Origin: Streptomyces sp. WAC 01529
Lineage (GTDB): Bacteria; Actinomycetota; Actinomycetes; Streptomycetales; Streptomycetaceae
Reading direction: 5' to 3'
NCBI RefSeq assembly: GCF_003945545.1
Contig: NZ_CP029617.1
Span: forward strand, 7,405,001-7,469,000
Length of the DNA: 64,000 bases
The position numbers were made by a program, and so were the translations under genes. Each line of letters opens with the position of its first letter. Position 1 is the stretch's first letter. The notes under the pieces are model-generated. The model was not told the DNA's origin and did not search any database. It saw nothing but the letters and a program-made list of their open reading frames with translations. Positions 16,585 through 25,674 of the stretch are shown piece by piece.

Positions 16585-19106
16585 CCCGCCCTCCTCGCGA
16601 GGTCGTCGGCGGCCGGGGTCGGCGCGCCGCCCTTGTACGTCACGCGCCACAGCGCCGACTTGGAGTCCGAGGTGAAGAAGCCGCGGCCGTAGTCCAGGAC
16701 GTACAGGGAGCCGTCCGGCGCGAACTTCCAGTCCATGAGGTTCTTGATGCCGTCGTTGCCGACCGGGATCATCTTCTTCAGCGATTCGGCGTGCACCGGC
16801 AGGCTCCCGCCGCCGACCGTCTTCGGGTCGGTGAGCACCGCGTGCCGCGGCTGGTCACCGTCGTAGAAGTCGCCGACGAACCACTTGCCGTCCCAGTAGG
16901 AGGGCCACTTGTCGGCGCTCGCGCTCGCCGCGTCGTAGCGGTAGACCGGGCCGTTCATCGTGGCCTGGCCGCCGCCCTTGAGCCACGGCAGGAGCTGCTT
17001 CTGCTCCTCCGTCTTGTAGCTCGGCACGCCGTTGGCGTCGCGCGGATAGTCGATGCCGCCGCCCTGCGGCGAGTACCAGATGTTGTTGGGCTCGGCCGGC
17101 GGGATCTTCACCAGGCCGTCGTTGTTGGGCGACTCGTTCTTCAGGTTCTGGCAGTCGTACCAGCCGAGCGGCTTGGACGGGTCGGGCAGATTGCGGTCGC
17201 GGTAGGGCTGGTTGTTGCCCATGCAGTACGGCCAGCCGCGGTTGGAGGCGTGGGTGATCGCGGCGAACGTGTCGTACTTCGCCGGGCCCCATGTCGTCGA
17301 CGGCGTGGACGCGTCCGGGCCGACCCATCCCGCGTACAGCGTGTCGGTCTTCTTGTCGACGGAGATGCGCGCGGGGTTCCGCACGCCCATCACATAGATC
17401 TCGCCGCGCGTCTTGCCGCCGCCCTCGTCCTGCTCCTTGCCGGTGAAGAGGTTCCCTTCGGGGAGCGTGTACGTCCCGTCGGGCTCGGGGTGGATGCGCA
17501 GGATCTTGCCGTTGAGGTTGTTGGTGTTGCCCGCGGTGCGCCGGGCGTCGGCGAAGGAGACGCCCTTGAAGTTCGGCTCGGGGTTGTTGCCCGAGTAGCC
17601 GTCCGTGAACCGCGAGGAGTTGTTGTCACCGGTCGCGATGTAGAGGTTGTCCTTGGAGTCCCACGCCATCCCGCCGCCCGCGTGGCAGCAACTGTGGATC
17701 TGCACCGGCCACTTGAGCAGCACCTTCTCACTCTCCATGGCCAGCTTGTTCGTGGCCCGGTCGAGCGTGAAGCGGGAGACGTACCGCTCGGCCATGCGCG
17801 TCTCGCGGTTGATCTTCGCGTGGGGTGTGTAGTGCAGGTACACCCAGCCGTTCTGCTCGAACCCCGGATCCAGCTCGATGCCGAGCAGGCCCTCCTCGAC
17901 CTTGGTCAGCTCGTCCCCGCCGCCCTTGTTGCCGAAGACCGACAGCGCGCCCGCGAGCGTCACCTTCCTGGTCTTCGGGTCGTAGACGTGGATCTCGCCT
18001 CTGCCCTTGCCGATGGCGGGGTTGTTCCAGTCGGTGATCACCGACTGGGAGGAGTCGGCGCCGCCGCGGCCGATGTAGAGGACCCGGCCGTCGGGGGCGG
18101 TGACCAGGCCGTGCGGCTCGCCGATCTGGTCGTTCTGGCCCGGCTGGTTGGCCTGGGTGAGGCGCTCCGCCTTGTAGTGGGCGTTGATCGTGGCCTTGCA
18201 GTCGGCGCGGGCGATGCGGGCCGTCCACAGCAGGGCGCCCCGCAGATGGCCGCGGAAGTCCGCTTCGTCGTACGAGGCCGCCGTGCCGCCCATGCCGGTG
18301 TAGAAGGAGCGTCCGCCGTCGTAGTCGCGGCACCAGGACACCGGGTGGTCCCAGCCGTTCTTCCCGGCGCCCGGCTGGTACGTCGACTCCCGCACCCGGG
18401 CGACCGTGTGCACCTCGCCCGAGGGGTTTTCCGTCCAGTTCAGCCACCGGTCGGCCCGCTTCCACTGGAGCGGCAGGTCCCTGGTCGCCGGATTCTCGCG
18501 GTCGCCCACCTCGACGGTGGCGCGCTGGACGCCGGCCGGTCCCGCGTCGGCGGGGCGGGCGCCGATCAGGCCGGTGAACCAGGACGAGTACGGCTCGGCG
18601 CGGGCCGCGTCGTGGATGCCGAGGAAGCCGCCGCCCGCTTCCATGTAGGCCTCAAGGCCCGCCTCCTGCTCGGGGTCGAGGACGTCTCCGCCACCGGTCA
18701 GGAAGGCGACCGCGTTGAACGTGCCGAGCCTTCGCTCGTTCGTGAAGACGGCCGGGTCGTCCGTGGCCACGATCCTGAACCGCTGCGCGGCCGGGCCCGA
18801 TTGGCCGATCTTCTCGATGGCCTCGATGCCCGCGTCGACGACAGGGGACTCGTCGCCGTCCGCGGCGGAGCCGTGGAAGACCAGCACCTTGACGTCGGCG
18901 CCGCCGGGCGGCGACGGGAGGGACATCGTTGTCAGCGGTGGGTTCGGGAACGGCCGCGCGGTCGCGGCCTGTGCGGAGAGGGCCCCGGTGACCAGCGCGC
19001 CGGACAGCAGCGCGGCCATCCAGGCCCGGCGCGAGCGGTTCGCTCTCGGTCGTGCTCTGCTCAACTCTCGTACGGTCAAGGGCCTTTGATGCGGTGTGCG
19101 CCGCAT
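16581..19106 (-). CDS. Secreted ThuA domain plus glucose/sorbosone dehydrogenase-like protein
   Basis: An 841-residue exported protein. After a long signal (about 1-55) comes a ThuA domain (VKVLVFHGSAADGDESP to about 290, including GGGFLGIHDAARAEPYSSWFTGLIG). A six-bladed propeller of the GSDH family follows (about 320-830), with EEGLLGIELDPGFEQNGWVYLHYT, SCCHAGGGMAWDS and the MGVRNPARISVD stretch typical of PQQ-dependent sugar dehydrogenases. ThuA-GSDH fusions with cupredoxin-DUF1080 partners occur in actinobacteria and are thought to act on sugars or glycosides; substrate unknown. A GTG at 19118 is an alternative start. First gene of a two-gene operon. Confidence 0.85.
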   Translation of the reverse strand: MRRTPHQRPLTVRELSRARPRANRSRRAWMAALLSGALVTGALSAQAATARPFPNPPLTTMSLPSPPGGADVKVLVFHGSAADGDESPVVDAGIEAIEKIGQSGPAAQRFRIVATDDPAVFTNERRLGTFNAVAFLTGGGDVLDPEQEAGLEAYMEAGGGFLGIHDAARAEPYSSWFTGLIGARPADAGPAGVQRATVEVGDRENPATRDLPLQWKRADRWLNWTENPSGEVHTVARVRESTYQPGAGKNGWDHPVSWCRDYDGGRSFYTGMGGTAASYDEADFRGHLRGALLWTARIARADCKATINAHYKAERLTQANQPGQNDQIGEPHGLVTAPDGRVLYIGRGGADSSQSVITDWNNPAIGKGRGEIHVYDPKTRKVTLAGALSVFGNKGGGDELTKVEEGLLGIELDPGFEQNGWVYLHYTPHAKINRETRMAERYVSRFTLDRATNKLAMESEKVLLKWPVQIHSCCHAGGGMAWDSKDNLYIATGDNNSSRFTDGYSGNNPEPNFKGVSFADARRTAGNTNNLNGKILRIHPEPDGTYTLPEGNLFTGKEQDEGGGKTRGEIYVMGVRNPARISVDKKTDTLYAGWVGPDASTPSTTWGPAKYDTFAAITHASNRGWPYCMGNNQPYRDRNLPDPSKPLGWYDCQNLKNESPNNDGLVKIPPAEPNNIWYSPQGGGIDYPRDANGVPSYKTEEQKQLLPWLKGGGQATMNGPVYRYDAASASADKWPSYWDGKWFVGDFYDGDQPRHAVLTDPKTVGGGSLPVHAESLKKMIPVGNDGIKNLMDWKFAPDGSLYVLDYGRGFFTSDSKSALWRVTYKGGAPTPAADDLARRAG

Positions 19107-19305
19107 GAGTACACCCACCCCTCGTCGGTCACAGCAACAGCGCCGACGAAGCTAGACCTCTTTTCGCACCCCGCCAATAGGTATCACCGCGATAGCACGA
19201 ACTTTGTCCCGACTGTGGATAAACGAAGATCCCATCGCTACCGTGTGGCCGTCCCCGGGGCCTCTCATGCCCCGTCAGTCTCCGTACCGCAGTGGGGAGT
19301 TCGGC

Positions 19306-20316
19306 ATGGACAGACGGAGCTTCAACCGGCGGATGCTCGCGGGCGGCGCGGCGGCCGCGGCAGGTGTGACATCGTTGTCCCTCACCCACGCACCGGAGGC
19401 GCGGACCGCCGAGGGACCGCCGCGGACCGCCCCGGCGGGCGGTGAGGTCAAGCGCCTCAAGATGTACGCGGAGAGGCTCCCCGACGGGCAGATGGGGTAC
19501 GGCCTGGAGAAGGGCAAGGCCTCCATCCCGGGGCCGCTCATCGAGCTGAACGAGGGCGACACGCTGCACATCGAGTTCGAGAACACGATGGATGTGGCCG
19601 CGAGTCTGCACGTCCACGGCATGGACTACGAGATCTCCAGCGACGGCACCAAGCACACCAGGAGCGACGTCGAGCCGGGCGGCAAGCGCACCTACACCTG
19701 GCGCACGCACGCCCCGGGCCGCCGCAAGGACGGCACCTGGCGGCCCGGCACCGCGGGTTACTGGCACTACCACGACCACGTGGTCGGCACGGATCACGGC
19801 ACCGGCGGGGTCAGGAAGGGGCTGTACGGTCCGCTGATCGTGCGGCGCAAGGGCGATCTGCTGCCGGACAAGACCTTCACGATCGTCTTCAACGACATGA
19901 CGATCAACAACAGGTCCGGCCACGACAGCCCCGTCTTCGAGGCCACCGTGGGCGACCGGGTCGAGTTCGTGTCGATCACGCACGGCGAGTACTACCACAC
20001 GTTCCACGTCCACGGTCACCGCTGGGCGGACAACCGCACGGGCATGCTGACCGGCCCCGACGATCCGAGCCAGATCCTGGACGACAAGATCACGGGCCCG
20101 GGCGACTCCTTCGGCTTCCAGGTCGTCGCGGGCGAGGGCGTGGGCGCCGGTGCCTGGATGTACCACTGCCATGTGCAGAGCCACTCGGACATGGGGATGG
20201 CTGGCCTCTTCCTGGTGAAGAAGGCGGACGGGACCATCCCGGACTACGAGCCGCACCATCCGGCCAAGGGGGCGGGGGAGTCCGGTGAGGGGGCCGGGCA
20301 CGACCACCACGACTAG
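19306..20316 (+). CDS. Two-domain small laccase (SLAC)
   Basis: A 336-residue multicopper oxidase. The Tat-type N-terminus is MDRRSFNRRMLAGGAAAAAG. Copper ligands are complete: HVH at 102-104, HYHDH at 154-158, HTFHVHGH at 231-238, HCH at 287-289. The type 1 set is His231, Cys288, His293 and Met298, numbering identical to that of S. coelicolor SLAC, and the Tyr108 implicated in its radical intermediate is kept. It oxidises phenols with O2 as a homotrimer outside the cell. GGGGAG precedes the ATG. A His-rich tail (GHDHHD) ends the protein. It is divergent from the ThuA operon across 199 bases. Confidence 0.95.
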   Translation: MDRRSFNRRMLAGGAAAAAGVTSLSLTHAPEARTAEGPPRTAPAGGEVKRLKMYAERLPDGQMGYGLEKGKASIPGPLIELNEGDTLHIEFENTMDVAASLHVHGMDYEISSDGTKHTRSDVEPGGKRTYTWRTHAPGRRKDGTWRPGTAGYWHYHDHVVGTDHGTGGVRKGLYGPLIVRRKGDLLPDKTFTIVFNDMTINNRSGHDSPVFEATVGDRVEFVSITHGEYYHTFHVHGHRWADNRTGMLTGPDDPSQILDDKITGPGDSFGFQVVAGEGVGAGAWMYHCHVQSHSDMGMAGLFLVKKADGTIPDYEPHHPAKGAGESGEGAGHDHHD

Positions 20317-20325
20317 CCGGGCCCG

Positions 20326-20385
20326 GGGCGTCCGGCGCCAGGGCGTCCGGCCCCGGGGCGTTGGACCGGTGGGCGTCCCGCCCCA
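20326..20385. repeat. 15-bp tandem repeat, four units, between convergent genes
   Basis: Four consecutive 15-base units each begin GGGCGT (20326, 20341, 20356, 20371); the first two share GGGCGTCCGG, while the third and fourth have drifted. They fill most of the gap between the laccase stop and the HEAT-protein stop. No gene or clear terminator is seen here. Confidence 0.7.
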
Positions 20386-20397
20386 GGCCCGCTGGGC

Positions 20398-21879
20398 TCA
20401 GGAGCCGCGCACGTGCTCCAGGAGGGTGGCGAGGATCTCGGCGCGGTCCTCCGCGTCGGGGTAGTCCTCCTCGCCGTCCCAGCGCTCGGCCCACCCGGAG
20501 GCCTCAAGGCGTTCCAGGCGCTCCACGAGCCGGGGCCGGACGCCGGCCGGGAGGCGGACCTCGGCGTTCTCGGCCACGACGGTGTACTGGGTGAGGAACG
20601 CCCAATGGACGTCGGGTGATTCCAGCTCCCGGAGCAGCCGGTCGAACGCGTCCGGGGTGCCGCGCTCCTCAGGGGTGCCGCGCTCCAGGGCCGCGCGGAG
20701 GCTGAGCGCGCGGACTTCGGCGACGGGCGAGTCCGCGGCGCGTACCAGGGCGTCGGCGGCCGCCCGGGCCTCGCTCTCCCCGGCGCAGTCGAGACCGGCC
20801 AGCGCCCTCGCGGCGGCCGCGCGGACCTTGTCGTCCGTGTCGTGCTCCAGGAGGCCGGCCAGCGCGGTCACGGTCTCGGCTTCCAGCGCACTGCCCTCGG
20901 CCATCGGGTTCAGCCCCTCGGCGGCGGCCGCGCGGACCCGCGCGTCCTGGTGCCGCAGCCCGTCGAGGAACAGCCGCAACGGCGGGTCGTCCAGCGGGGC
21001 GCCCATGTGCAGGACGTCGTAGGCGTGCAGCAGCTCGCTCAGCGACACCGCGTCCAGCGGCTCCGAGGCCAGCCCGGCGAGGGTCTCGCCCACCGGCCCC
21101 GGCCGGAACACGCCGTGGAAGAGCAGGAGATCGGAGAGCGTCTCGACGCCGAGCTTCCTGCGGTCCGCGTCCTCGTCGCCGCAGAGGGCCAGCGCCTCGT
21201 CGAACAGCAGGCCGAGCCGCGCGCGGTCCGTCCAGGAGCCCTCTTCGGGCTGCTGGGTGAGGTCCACCAGGATGTCGCCGCGCTCCGCGCCGCCCGTCGG
21301 ATGCGCGAGGGCCTCGGCGAGGGCGGCGAGGATCCCGGACCGCGCCCGCTGCGCCTCGTCCGCCGGAAGCGGCTCGTTCCTGCGCACGACAAGGGCCGCC
21401 AGGATGACCGCGATGTCGAAGGCCAGGTCGCGCGCGAAGTCGCCCGGCCGCCCGAGCCCGGCGATGCCCTCGGCCGTCCAGCCCTGGCCGCGCAGACGGA
21501 CGATCCGCTCCCGCATGTCGTCGGCCATGTCCTGGCCGACGTCCCGCACGGCAGGGGGCCCGCCGATCCCCGCCACGAGTTCCGTCCAGGCCCGCACGAG
21601 GCCCTCGGGGTCGTCCAGGTGCTCCGCGAAGATCCGCTCCGTCCGTTCACGGATCGCGGGGTCGCGGCGCAGCGCGGCGGCGAAACCGTCGGCCACTGTC
21701 TCGGAGAAGGACTCCGCGTACGGCTCGCGGGCCACCGCCTGCGCCAGCTCCCGCAGCGCCCACGGCACGTCGGCGCTCCCGGCGGCATCGGCGGCGGCCT
21801 TGGCGCGCACCGCCCTGTCCGGGTGCCGCAGCAGCTCGGCCAGCTCGGCCTGCTCACGCTCTCTGCGCTTCTTGAACAT
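20398..21879 (-). CDS. HEAT-repeat protein
   Basis: A 493-residue protein of helical repeats. HEAT-like units are clearest at the N-terminus (LAELLRHPDRAVRAKAAADAAG) and after residue 300 (LDGLRHQDARVRAAAAEGLNPMAEG, LAGLLEHDTDDKVRAAAARALAGLD). There is no signal peptide or catalytic motif, so it is probably a cytoplasmic scaffold of unknown partner. ATG at 21879 is taken because upstream in-frame starts would run into the divergent lacI-type gene. TACGCT six bases before this ATG, with no Shine-Dalgarno, suggests a leaderless message. Confidence 0.75.
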   Translation of the reverse strand: MFKKRREREQAELAELLRHPDRAVRAKAAADAAGSADVPWALRELAQAVAREPYAESFSETVADGFAAALRRDPAIRERTERIFAEHLDDPEGLVRAWTELVAGIGGPPAVRDVGQDMADDMRERIVRLRGQGWTAEGIAGLGRPGDFARDLAFDIAVILAALVVRRNEPLPADEAQRARSGILAALAEALAHPTGGAERGDILVDLTQQPEEGSWTDRARLGLLFDEALALCGDEDADRRKLGVETLSDLLLFHGVFRPGPVGETLAGLASEPLDAVSLSELLHAYDVLHMGAPLDDPPLRLFLDGLRHQDARVRAAAAEGLNPMAEGSALEAETVTALAGLLEHDTDDKVRAAAARALAGLDCAGESEARAAADALVRAADSPVAEVRALSLRAALERGTPEERGTPDAFDRLLRELESPDVHWAFLTQYTVVAENAEVRLPAGVRPRLVERLERLEASGWAERWDGEEDYPDAEDRAEILATLLEHVRGS

Positions 21880-22015
21880 GGGGGCAGCGTATGCGCCGCA
21901 CTCCGCGGCACGTACGGGGCCTCTCCTGCGCATCTCCTCTACGGGGCCTCCCTGGGGAGGGAGCGGCCGATACGGGAGGATGCCTCCTGACACCATCAGG
22001 GAGGAGTGACCGAAG

Positions 22016-23074
22016 GTGACCGAGGAACCGCGCCCCACCTTGGAGGCCGTGGCCGCGCGCGCCGGGGTCTCCCGCGCCACCGTCTCCCGTGTCGTCAACG
22101 GCGACCCGGGGGTGCGCGAGGAGCTTGCCGGGAAGGTCAGGCACGCGGTCGACGAACTCGGCTACGTCCCCAACCGCGCCGCCCGCAGCCTGGTCACCCG
22201 GCGCCACGACGCCGTCGCCGTGGTGATCGCCGAGCCCGAGACCAGGGTCTTCGCCGACCCGTTCTTCGCGCTGCAACTGCGCGGCATCAGCAAGGAGTTG
22301 ACCGCACGGGACGTCCAGCTCGTGCTCCTTCTCACCGAGGGCCGTGACGACCACGAGCGGGTCGGGCGGTACCTCGCGGGCGGCCATGTCGACGGCGCCC
22401 TCGTCTTCTCGCTGCACCTCGACGACCCGCTGCCCGGCATCATCCGGCGCGCCGGGGTGCCCACCGTCTTCGGCGGCCGCCCGGGCTGGGACGCCGCGTC
22501 GGGCGAGCGGAGTGCGCCCTACGTCGACTGCGACAACCGCGGCGGGGCGCGCGAGGCGGTGCGCCACCTGGTCGGCCTCGGCCGCGGCCGCGTCGCGCAC
22601 ATCACCGGGCCCCTCGACCAGACCTCCGCGGTCGACCGGCTCGACGGCTTCCGCGACGTGCTCGTCGACGTGGACCCGCGGCTGATCGCCGAGGGCGACT
22701 TCACCCCCGCGGGCGGGGAGCGTGCCATGCGGGAACTCCTGGACCGCGTACCGGAGTTGGATGCCGTCTTCGCCGCCAACGACCTGTCGGCGTCCGGCGC
22801 CCTCCGGGTGCTGCGGGAGCGGGGCAGGAGGGTGCCGGACGACGTGGCGGTGGTCGGGTTCGACGACATGCTGCCGGTGGCCGAGCAGGCCGATCCGCCG
22901 CTGACGACGGTCCGTCAGGACATCGAGGAGATGGGCCGGTTGATGGCCCGGCTTCTTTTGCGCGGCAGGGCGGACGACAGCCGGGCGGAGGACGGCAGGA
23001 CGGAGGAGGCCCTGGGCTCCGGCCCGGCGAGCGTCGTACTGCCCACGGCACTGGTGCGCAGGGCCTCGGCATAG
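22016..23074 (+). CDS. LacI-family transcriptional regulator
   Basis: A 352-residue LacI/GalR regulator. The helix-turn-helix and hinge are textbook: TLEAVAARAGVSRATVSRVVNGDPGVREE, then VPNRAARSLVTRR. The periplasmic-binding-like effector domain follows (DAVAVVIAEPETRVFADPFFALQLRGI, VDCDNRGGAREAVRHLVGLG, DAVFAANDLSASG). GTG at 22016 has GGAGGAG upstream. A perfect LacI-type palindrome lies at 24535-24550, in front of the convergent GH64 glucanase, which makes this protein the obvious candidate regulator; the sugar effector is not known. Confidence 0.9.
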   Translation: MTEEPRPTLEAVAARAGVSRATVSRVVNGDPGVREELAGKVRHAVDELGYVPNRAARSLVTRRHDAVAVVIAEPETRVFADPFFALQLRGISKELTARDVQLVLLLTEGRDDHERVGRYLAGGHVDGALVFSLHLDDPLPGIIRRAGVPTVFGGRPGWDAASGERSAPYVDCDNRGGAREAVRHLVGLGRGRVAHITGPLDQTSAVDRLDGFRDVLVDVDPRLIAEGDFTPAGGERAMRELLDRVPELDAVFAANDLSASGALRVLRERGRRVPDDVAVVGFDDMLPVAEQADPPLTTVRQDIEEMGRLMARLLLRGRADDSRAEDGRTEEALGSGPASVVLPTALVRRASA

Positions 23075-23090
23075 GCGTGACGGGTGCGTC

Positions 23091-23141
23091 CGGGCGCGGG
23101 ACCACGCCCGACGCCCCCGCCCCGAGCGGACTACGCACCCG
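23091..23141. terminator. Hairpin between convergent lacI-type and GH64 genes
   Basis: Arms CGGGTGCG (23091-23098) and CGCACCCG (23134-23141), reinforced by TCCG/CGGA just inside, can fold into a hairpin in both transcripts. There is no U-run, as usual in Streptomyces, so function as a bidirectional terminator is inferred from position. Confidence 0.5.
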
Positions 23142-23164
23142 CGTCGGCTACTCATTCACACCGG

Positions 23165-24403
23165 CTACGCCCCCACGCTCACCGTGAAGCGCCGCGGATT
23201 CCCGTCGTGGGCGGCGCCCGACACGTCCGGCTGCCCGTCGGGGCGCACGTCGTCGTACGGGAACGCGTACCCGATGGGGGAGTTGGCGTGCACCACCCGT
23301 GACCAGTGGTTGGTGACCGCGCCCCGGTAGTAGTCGGCCGCGGTCGCGCCATTGGGCTGCGAGGGATGCGTGAGCATGATGCTGCGGTTGAACCCGGCCG
23401 CGAGCCGCGCGAGGAGGGCCTTCTTGTCGTCCGGGTCGCCGGGGTTGTTGGCGAACGGGCCGTGGTTGCAGGTGAAGATGTCCTTCGACGTCGGCTTGGT
23501 GAAGGAGTGGCCGCCGTTGAACGTCAGTACGTCACCGCTGACGCGACCGGTGAAGACCCCGCGGCCGCCCTGGAGATCGATCCTGAGGTCGGTGGTGCGG
23601 TACTTGGCCCACACCTGGTCGACATAGCTGGTCCACGCGTGGCGGAACGGCATCTGCTCGGGCCTGTCGAAGTAGGGCGCCATGAGGTTCTGCGGGGAGA
23701 TGACCCGCAGTACGCCTCCGCCGGCGCCCCGGATGACCAGGCGGTCCCAGGGCTGCCCGTCCTTGGCGGCCTGCGCCGTGAGATCCGCGGCGATCCTGCC
23801 GACGGCCCCGTCGGGGAGCGGCGCGACGGTGTGGGTGGCGTCGCCCTCCAGGGTCAGCCCGATGGGCAGTGCGGTGACGAGGTCGACGTAGCTGATGTTG
23901 GCGTAGAGCTGCTGGGGGTTGAAGGTGAACTCGCAGAACGACCAGGTGCGGCCGTAGTTGGGGTCCGCGGGGGTCGCGAAGGCGGGCTCGACGAGCGCGG
24001 GGCCGGGGTTGAGGAAGAAGTCCAGCTTGTCGTCGCGGACGAAGTAGACGCGTGCGCCGAACATCTGAGGGAGCGTCAGCACTCTGGGCGCCGAACCGGC
24101 GGCGCCGAGCGGGATGGCGCAGTCGACGGGCAGCGGGGTCTGCGGTGCCGAGGGCGATTCGGGGCGGTAGACCCCGCCGTCGGCCCGGAGCAGCAGCCAG
24201 CGGCCGGTGCCCTGCTCATGGCCGGTGACGTAGGCGCGCACCTGGCCCGGGAGCGACTTGTTCCGCAGGGCCAGCTCGCAGGTGGCGGGCGCGGCGTTGG
24301 CGCCCGCCCGGGCGTGCGGGCTGAGAGCGCTCCCCCAGAGGGGATAGGTGAGGGCGCCCGCGGCGCCGGCGGCGGTGGTCAGGAACGTTCGACGCGATAT
24401 CAC
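23165..24403 (-). CDS. Secreted GH64 beta-1,3-glucanase
   Basis: A 412-residue glycoside hydrolase family 64 (laminaripentaose-producing) enzyme. The start is a GTG at 24403 preceded by AGGAG. The N-terminus (V)ISRRTFLTTAAGAAGAL is a clear Tat signal cut near residue 32. The thaumatin-like/GH64 fold is shown by LALRNKSLPGQVRAYVTGHEQ, TWSFCEFTFN and DIFTCNHGPFANN. It cuts fungal or algal beta-1,3-glucan outside the cell. A perfect LacI-type palindrome upstream points to sugar-dependent control, probably by the adjacent LacI-type protein. Confidence 0.88.
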   Translation of the reverse strand: MISRRTFLTTAAGAAGALTYPLWGSALSPHARAGANAAPATCELALRNKSLPGQVRAYVTGHEQGTGRWLLLRADGGVYRPESPSAPQTPLPVDCAIPLGAAGSAPRVLTLPQMFGARVYFVRDDKLDFFLNPGPALVEPAFATPADPNYGRTWSFCEFTFNPQQLYANISYVDLVTALPIGLTLEGDATHTVAPLPDGAVGRIAADLTAQAAKDGQPWDRLVIRGAGGGVLRVISPQNLMAPYFDRPEQMPFRHAWTSYVDQVWAKYRTTDLRIDLQGGRGVFTGRVSGDVLTFNGGHSFTKPTSKDIFTCNHGPFANNPGDPDDKKALLARLAAGFNRSIMLTHPSQPNGATAADYYRGAVTNHWSRVVHANSPIGYAFPYDDVRPDGQPDVSGAAHDGNPRRFTVSVGA

Positions 24404-24534
24404 GGAAGTCTCCTGAGGGGTGTGGGGGCTTCGGAGGGGGCGGCTCCAAGGCGAGCGGGGGAGGGGAGCCACGGGGGATGTGGGGGGTGGTGCCCCACTG
24501 TCCCGATGAGTGATTGAGGCGTCAAGAGATGTGA

Positions 24535-24550
24535 CTGAGAGCGCTCTCAG
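24535..24550. promoter_or_regulatory. Perfect LacI-type operator in the GH64 promoter
   Basis: CTGAGAGCGCTCTCAG is a perfect 16-bp palindrome about 130 bases upstream of the glucanase start. It differs from the CebR/BglR operator of Streptomyces (TGGGAGCGCTCCCA) by one base per arm, so binding by a LacI-family regulator is likely. Confidence 0.8.
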
Positions 24551-24646
24551 AAATGTCACTCCTTCAGGAAATGACAACAAGCGGATTGTCAGTGCCGGGT
24601 GCCAGACTCAAAGGAACGGCAGAGAGATACGACAAAGGAGTCGATC

Positions 24647-25444
24647 ATGCTCAGTACCCGTTTCGTCCCGGGCGCTCCGGTCTGGGTGGACATGTGCGCC
24701 CCCGACCTCGACGGCGTCAGCGCCTTCTACCGCGAGCTGTTCGGCTGGGAGTTGCAGCAGGGCGGCCCGGACCTCGGGGGCTACAGCCAGTTCCAGATCT
24801 CCGGCAGGACCGCGGCGGGCGCGATGGCCATGCCGGCCGAGGAGGCCCCGCCGGCCTGGACGCTCTACTTCCGCGCGGCGGACGTCGACGCCACGGTCAA
24901 GTCGGTCGAGCAGGCGGGCGGCGGCACGCTCTTCGAACCGGTGGACGTCCGCGACCTGGGCCGCATGGCGGGCCTCACCGACTCGGCGGGCGTGCCGTTC
25001 TCGGTGTGGCAGCAGGGGGAGCTCAAGGGGCTCGATGTCCTGAACGAGCCGGGCGGCCTGGTCTGGACCGAGCTGTACACCCCGGACGTCTCCGCGGCCA
25101 CCTCGTTCTACGGCTCGGTGTTCGGCTGGCAGACCACCGACATGACCTTCCCCGGCGGTTCGTACACGATGGTGAGCCCCGCCGAGGGCACCGAGGAGGA
25201 CATGTTCGGCGGCATCGCGCCCCTGGAAAGCGACCCCGCGGAGCAGGGGGCGTACTGGCTGCCGTACTTCCAGGTGGACGACTGCGACGCCACGGTCGCG
25301 AAGGCCGAGCGGTCCGGCGGCGCGGTGCGGATGGAGACGGTGGAGATGGCGGGCGTGGGCCGCTTCGCCAAGCTCGCGGACCCGGCGGGCGCGCGGTTCG
25401 CCGTGCTCCAGCCGGCCCCTCCCGGAGAGCAGATGGAGGCGTAG
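24647..25444 (+). CDS. Two-domain VOC/glyoxalase-fold protein, CFP30B-like
   Basis: A 265-residue protein made of two vicinal-oxygen-chelate modules: residues 8-130 (PVWVDMCAPDLDGVSAFYRELFGW) and 135-260 (GLVWTELYTPDVSAATSFYGSVFGW). This is the arrangement of the mycobacterial 27-30 kDa antigen CFP30B and of many Streptomyces paralogues. Metal ligands of true glyoxalases are only partly kept, so the reaction cannot be assigned. ATG at 24647 is preceded by AAAGGAG. It is divergent from the GH64 gene and shares its upstream region with that palindrome. Confidence 0.85.
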   Translation: MLSTRFVPGAPVWVDMCAPDLDGVSAFYRELFGWELQQGGPDLGGYSQFQISGRTAAGAMAMPAEEAPPAWTLYFRAADVDATVKSVEQAGGGTLFEPVDVRDLGRMAGLTDSAGVPFSVWQQGELKGLDVLNEPGGLVWTELYTPDVSAATSFYGSVFGWQTTDMTFPGGSYTMVSPAEGTEEDMFGGIAPLESDPAEQGAYWLPYFQVDDCDATVAKAERSGGAVRMETVEMAGVGRFAKLADPAGARFAVLQPAPPGEQMEA

Positions 25445-25622
25445 CCGTCGAGCGGGCGGTTTCGGGACGGCCACCGAGGGGCAGCGCTTAGCGGGGCGCC
25501 GCGTCGGTCAGCGCGGCGGGGCGCCGGGCCGCGCGGGGCCGCGCCAGAACGCACGGGACCGCCCGCGCCGGACCGAGCCGGGGGCGCGAGCGGATAGGCG
25601 CGGAAAACGGCGCCCGGGAGGT

Positions 25623-25642
25623 CGTTGATCGTTCGTTGATCG
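25623..25642. repeat. 11-bp-spaced direct repeat upstream of the WhiB-like gene
   Basis: CGTTGATCG occurs twice, 11 bases apart (25623-25631 and 25634-25642), about one helical turn, 33 bases before the start codon. It could be a tandem operator or promoter element; nothing else is recognisable in the roughly 230 bases before the gene. Confidence 0.55.
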
Positions 25643-25674
25643 GTTGTTTCGCGCGGCGGGGCAGTATCGGTGCC

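Noticed and set aside
13249..16692. 1147-codon plus-strand frame across the polymerase-domain and cupredoxin genes
   Set aside because: It crosses the real genes on both strands and has no recognisable motif; typical of high-GC DNA with few stop codons.
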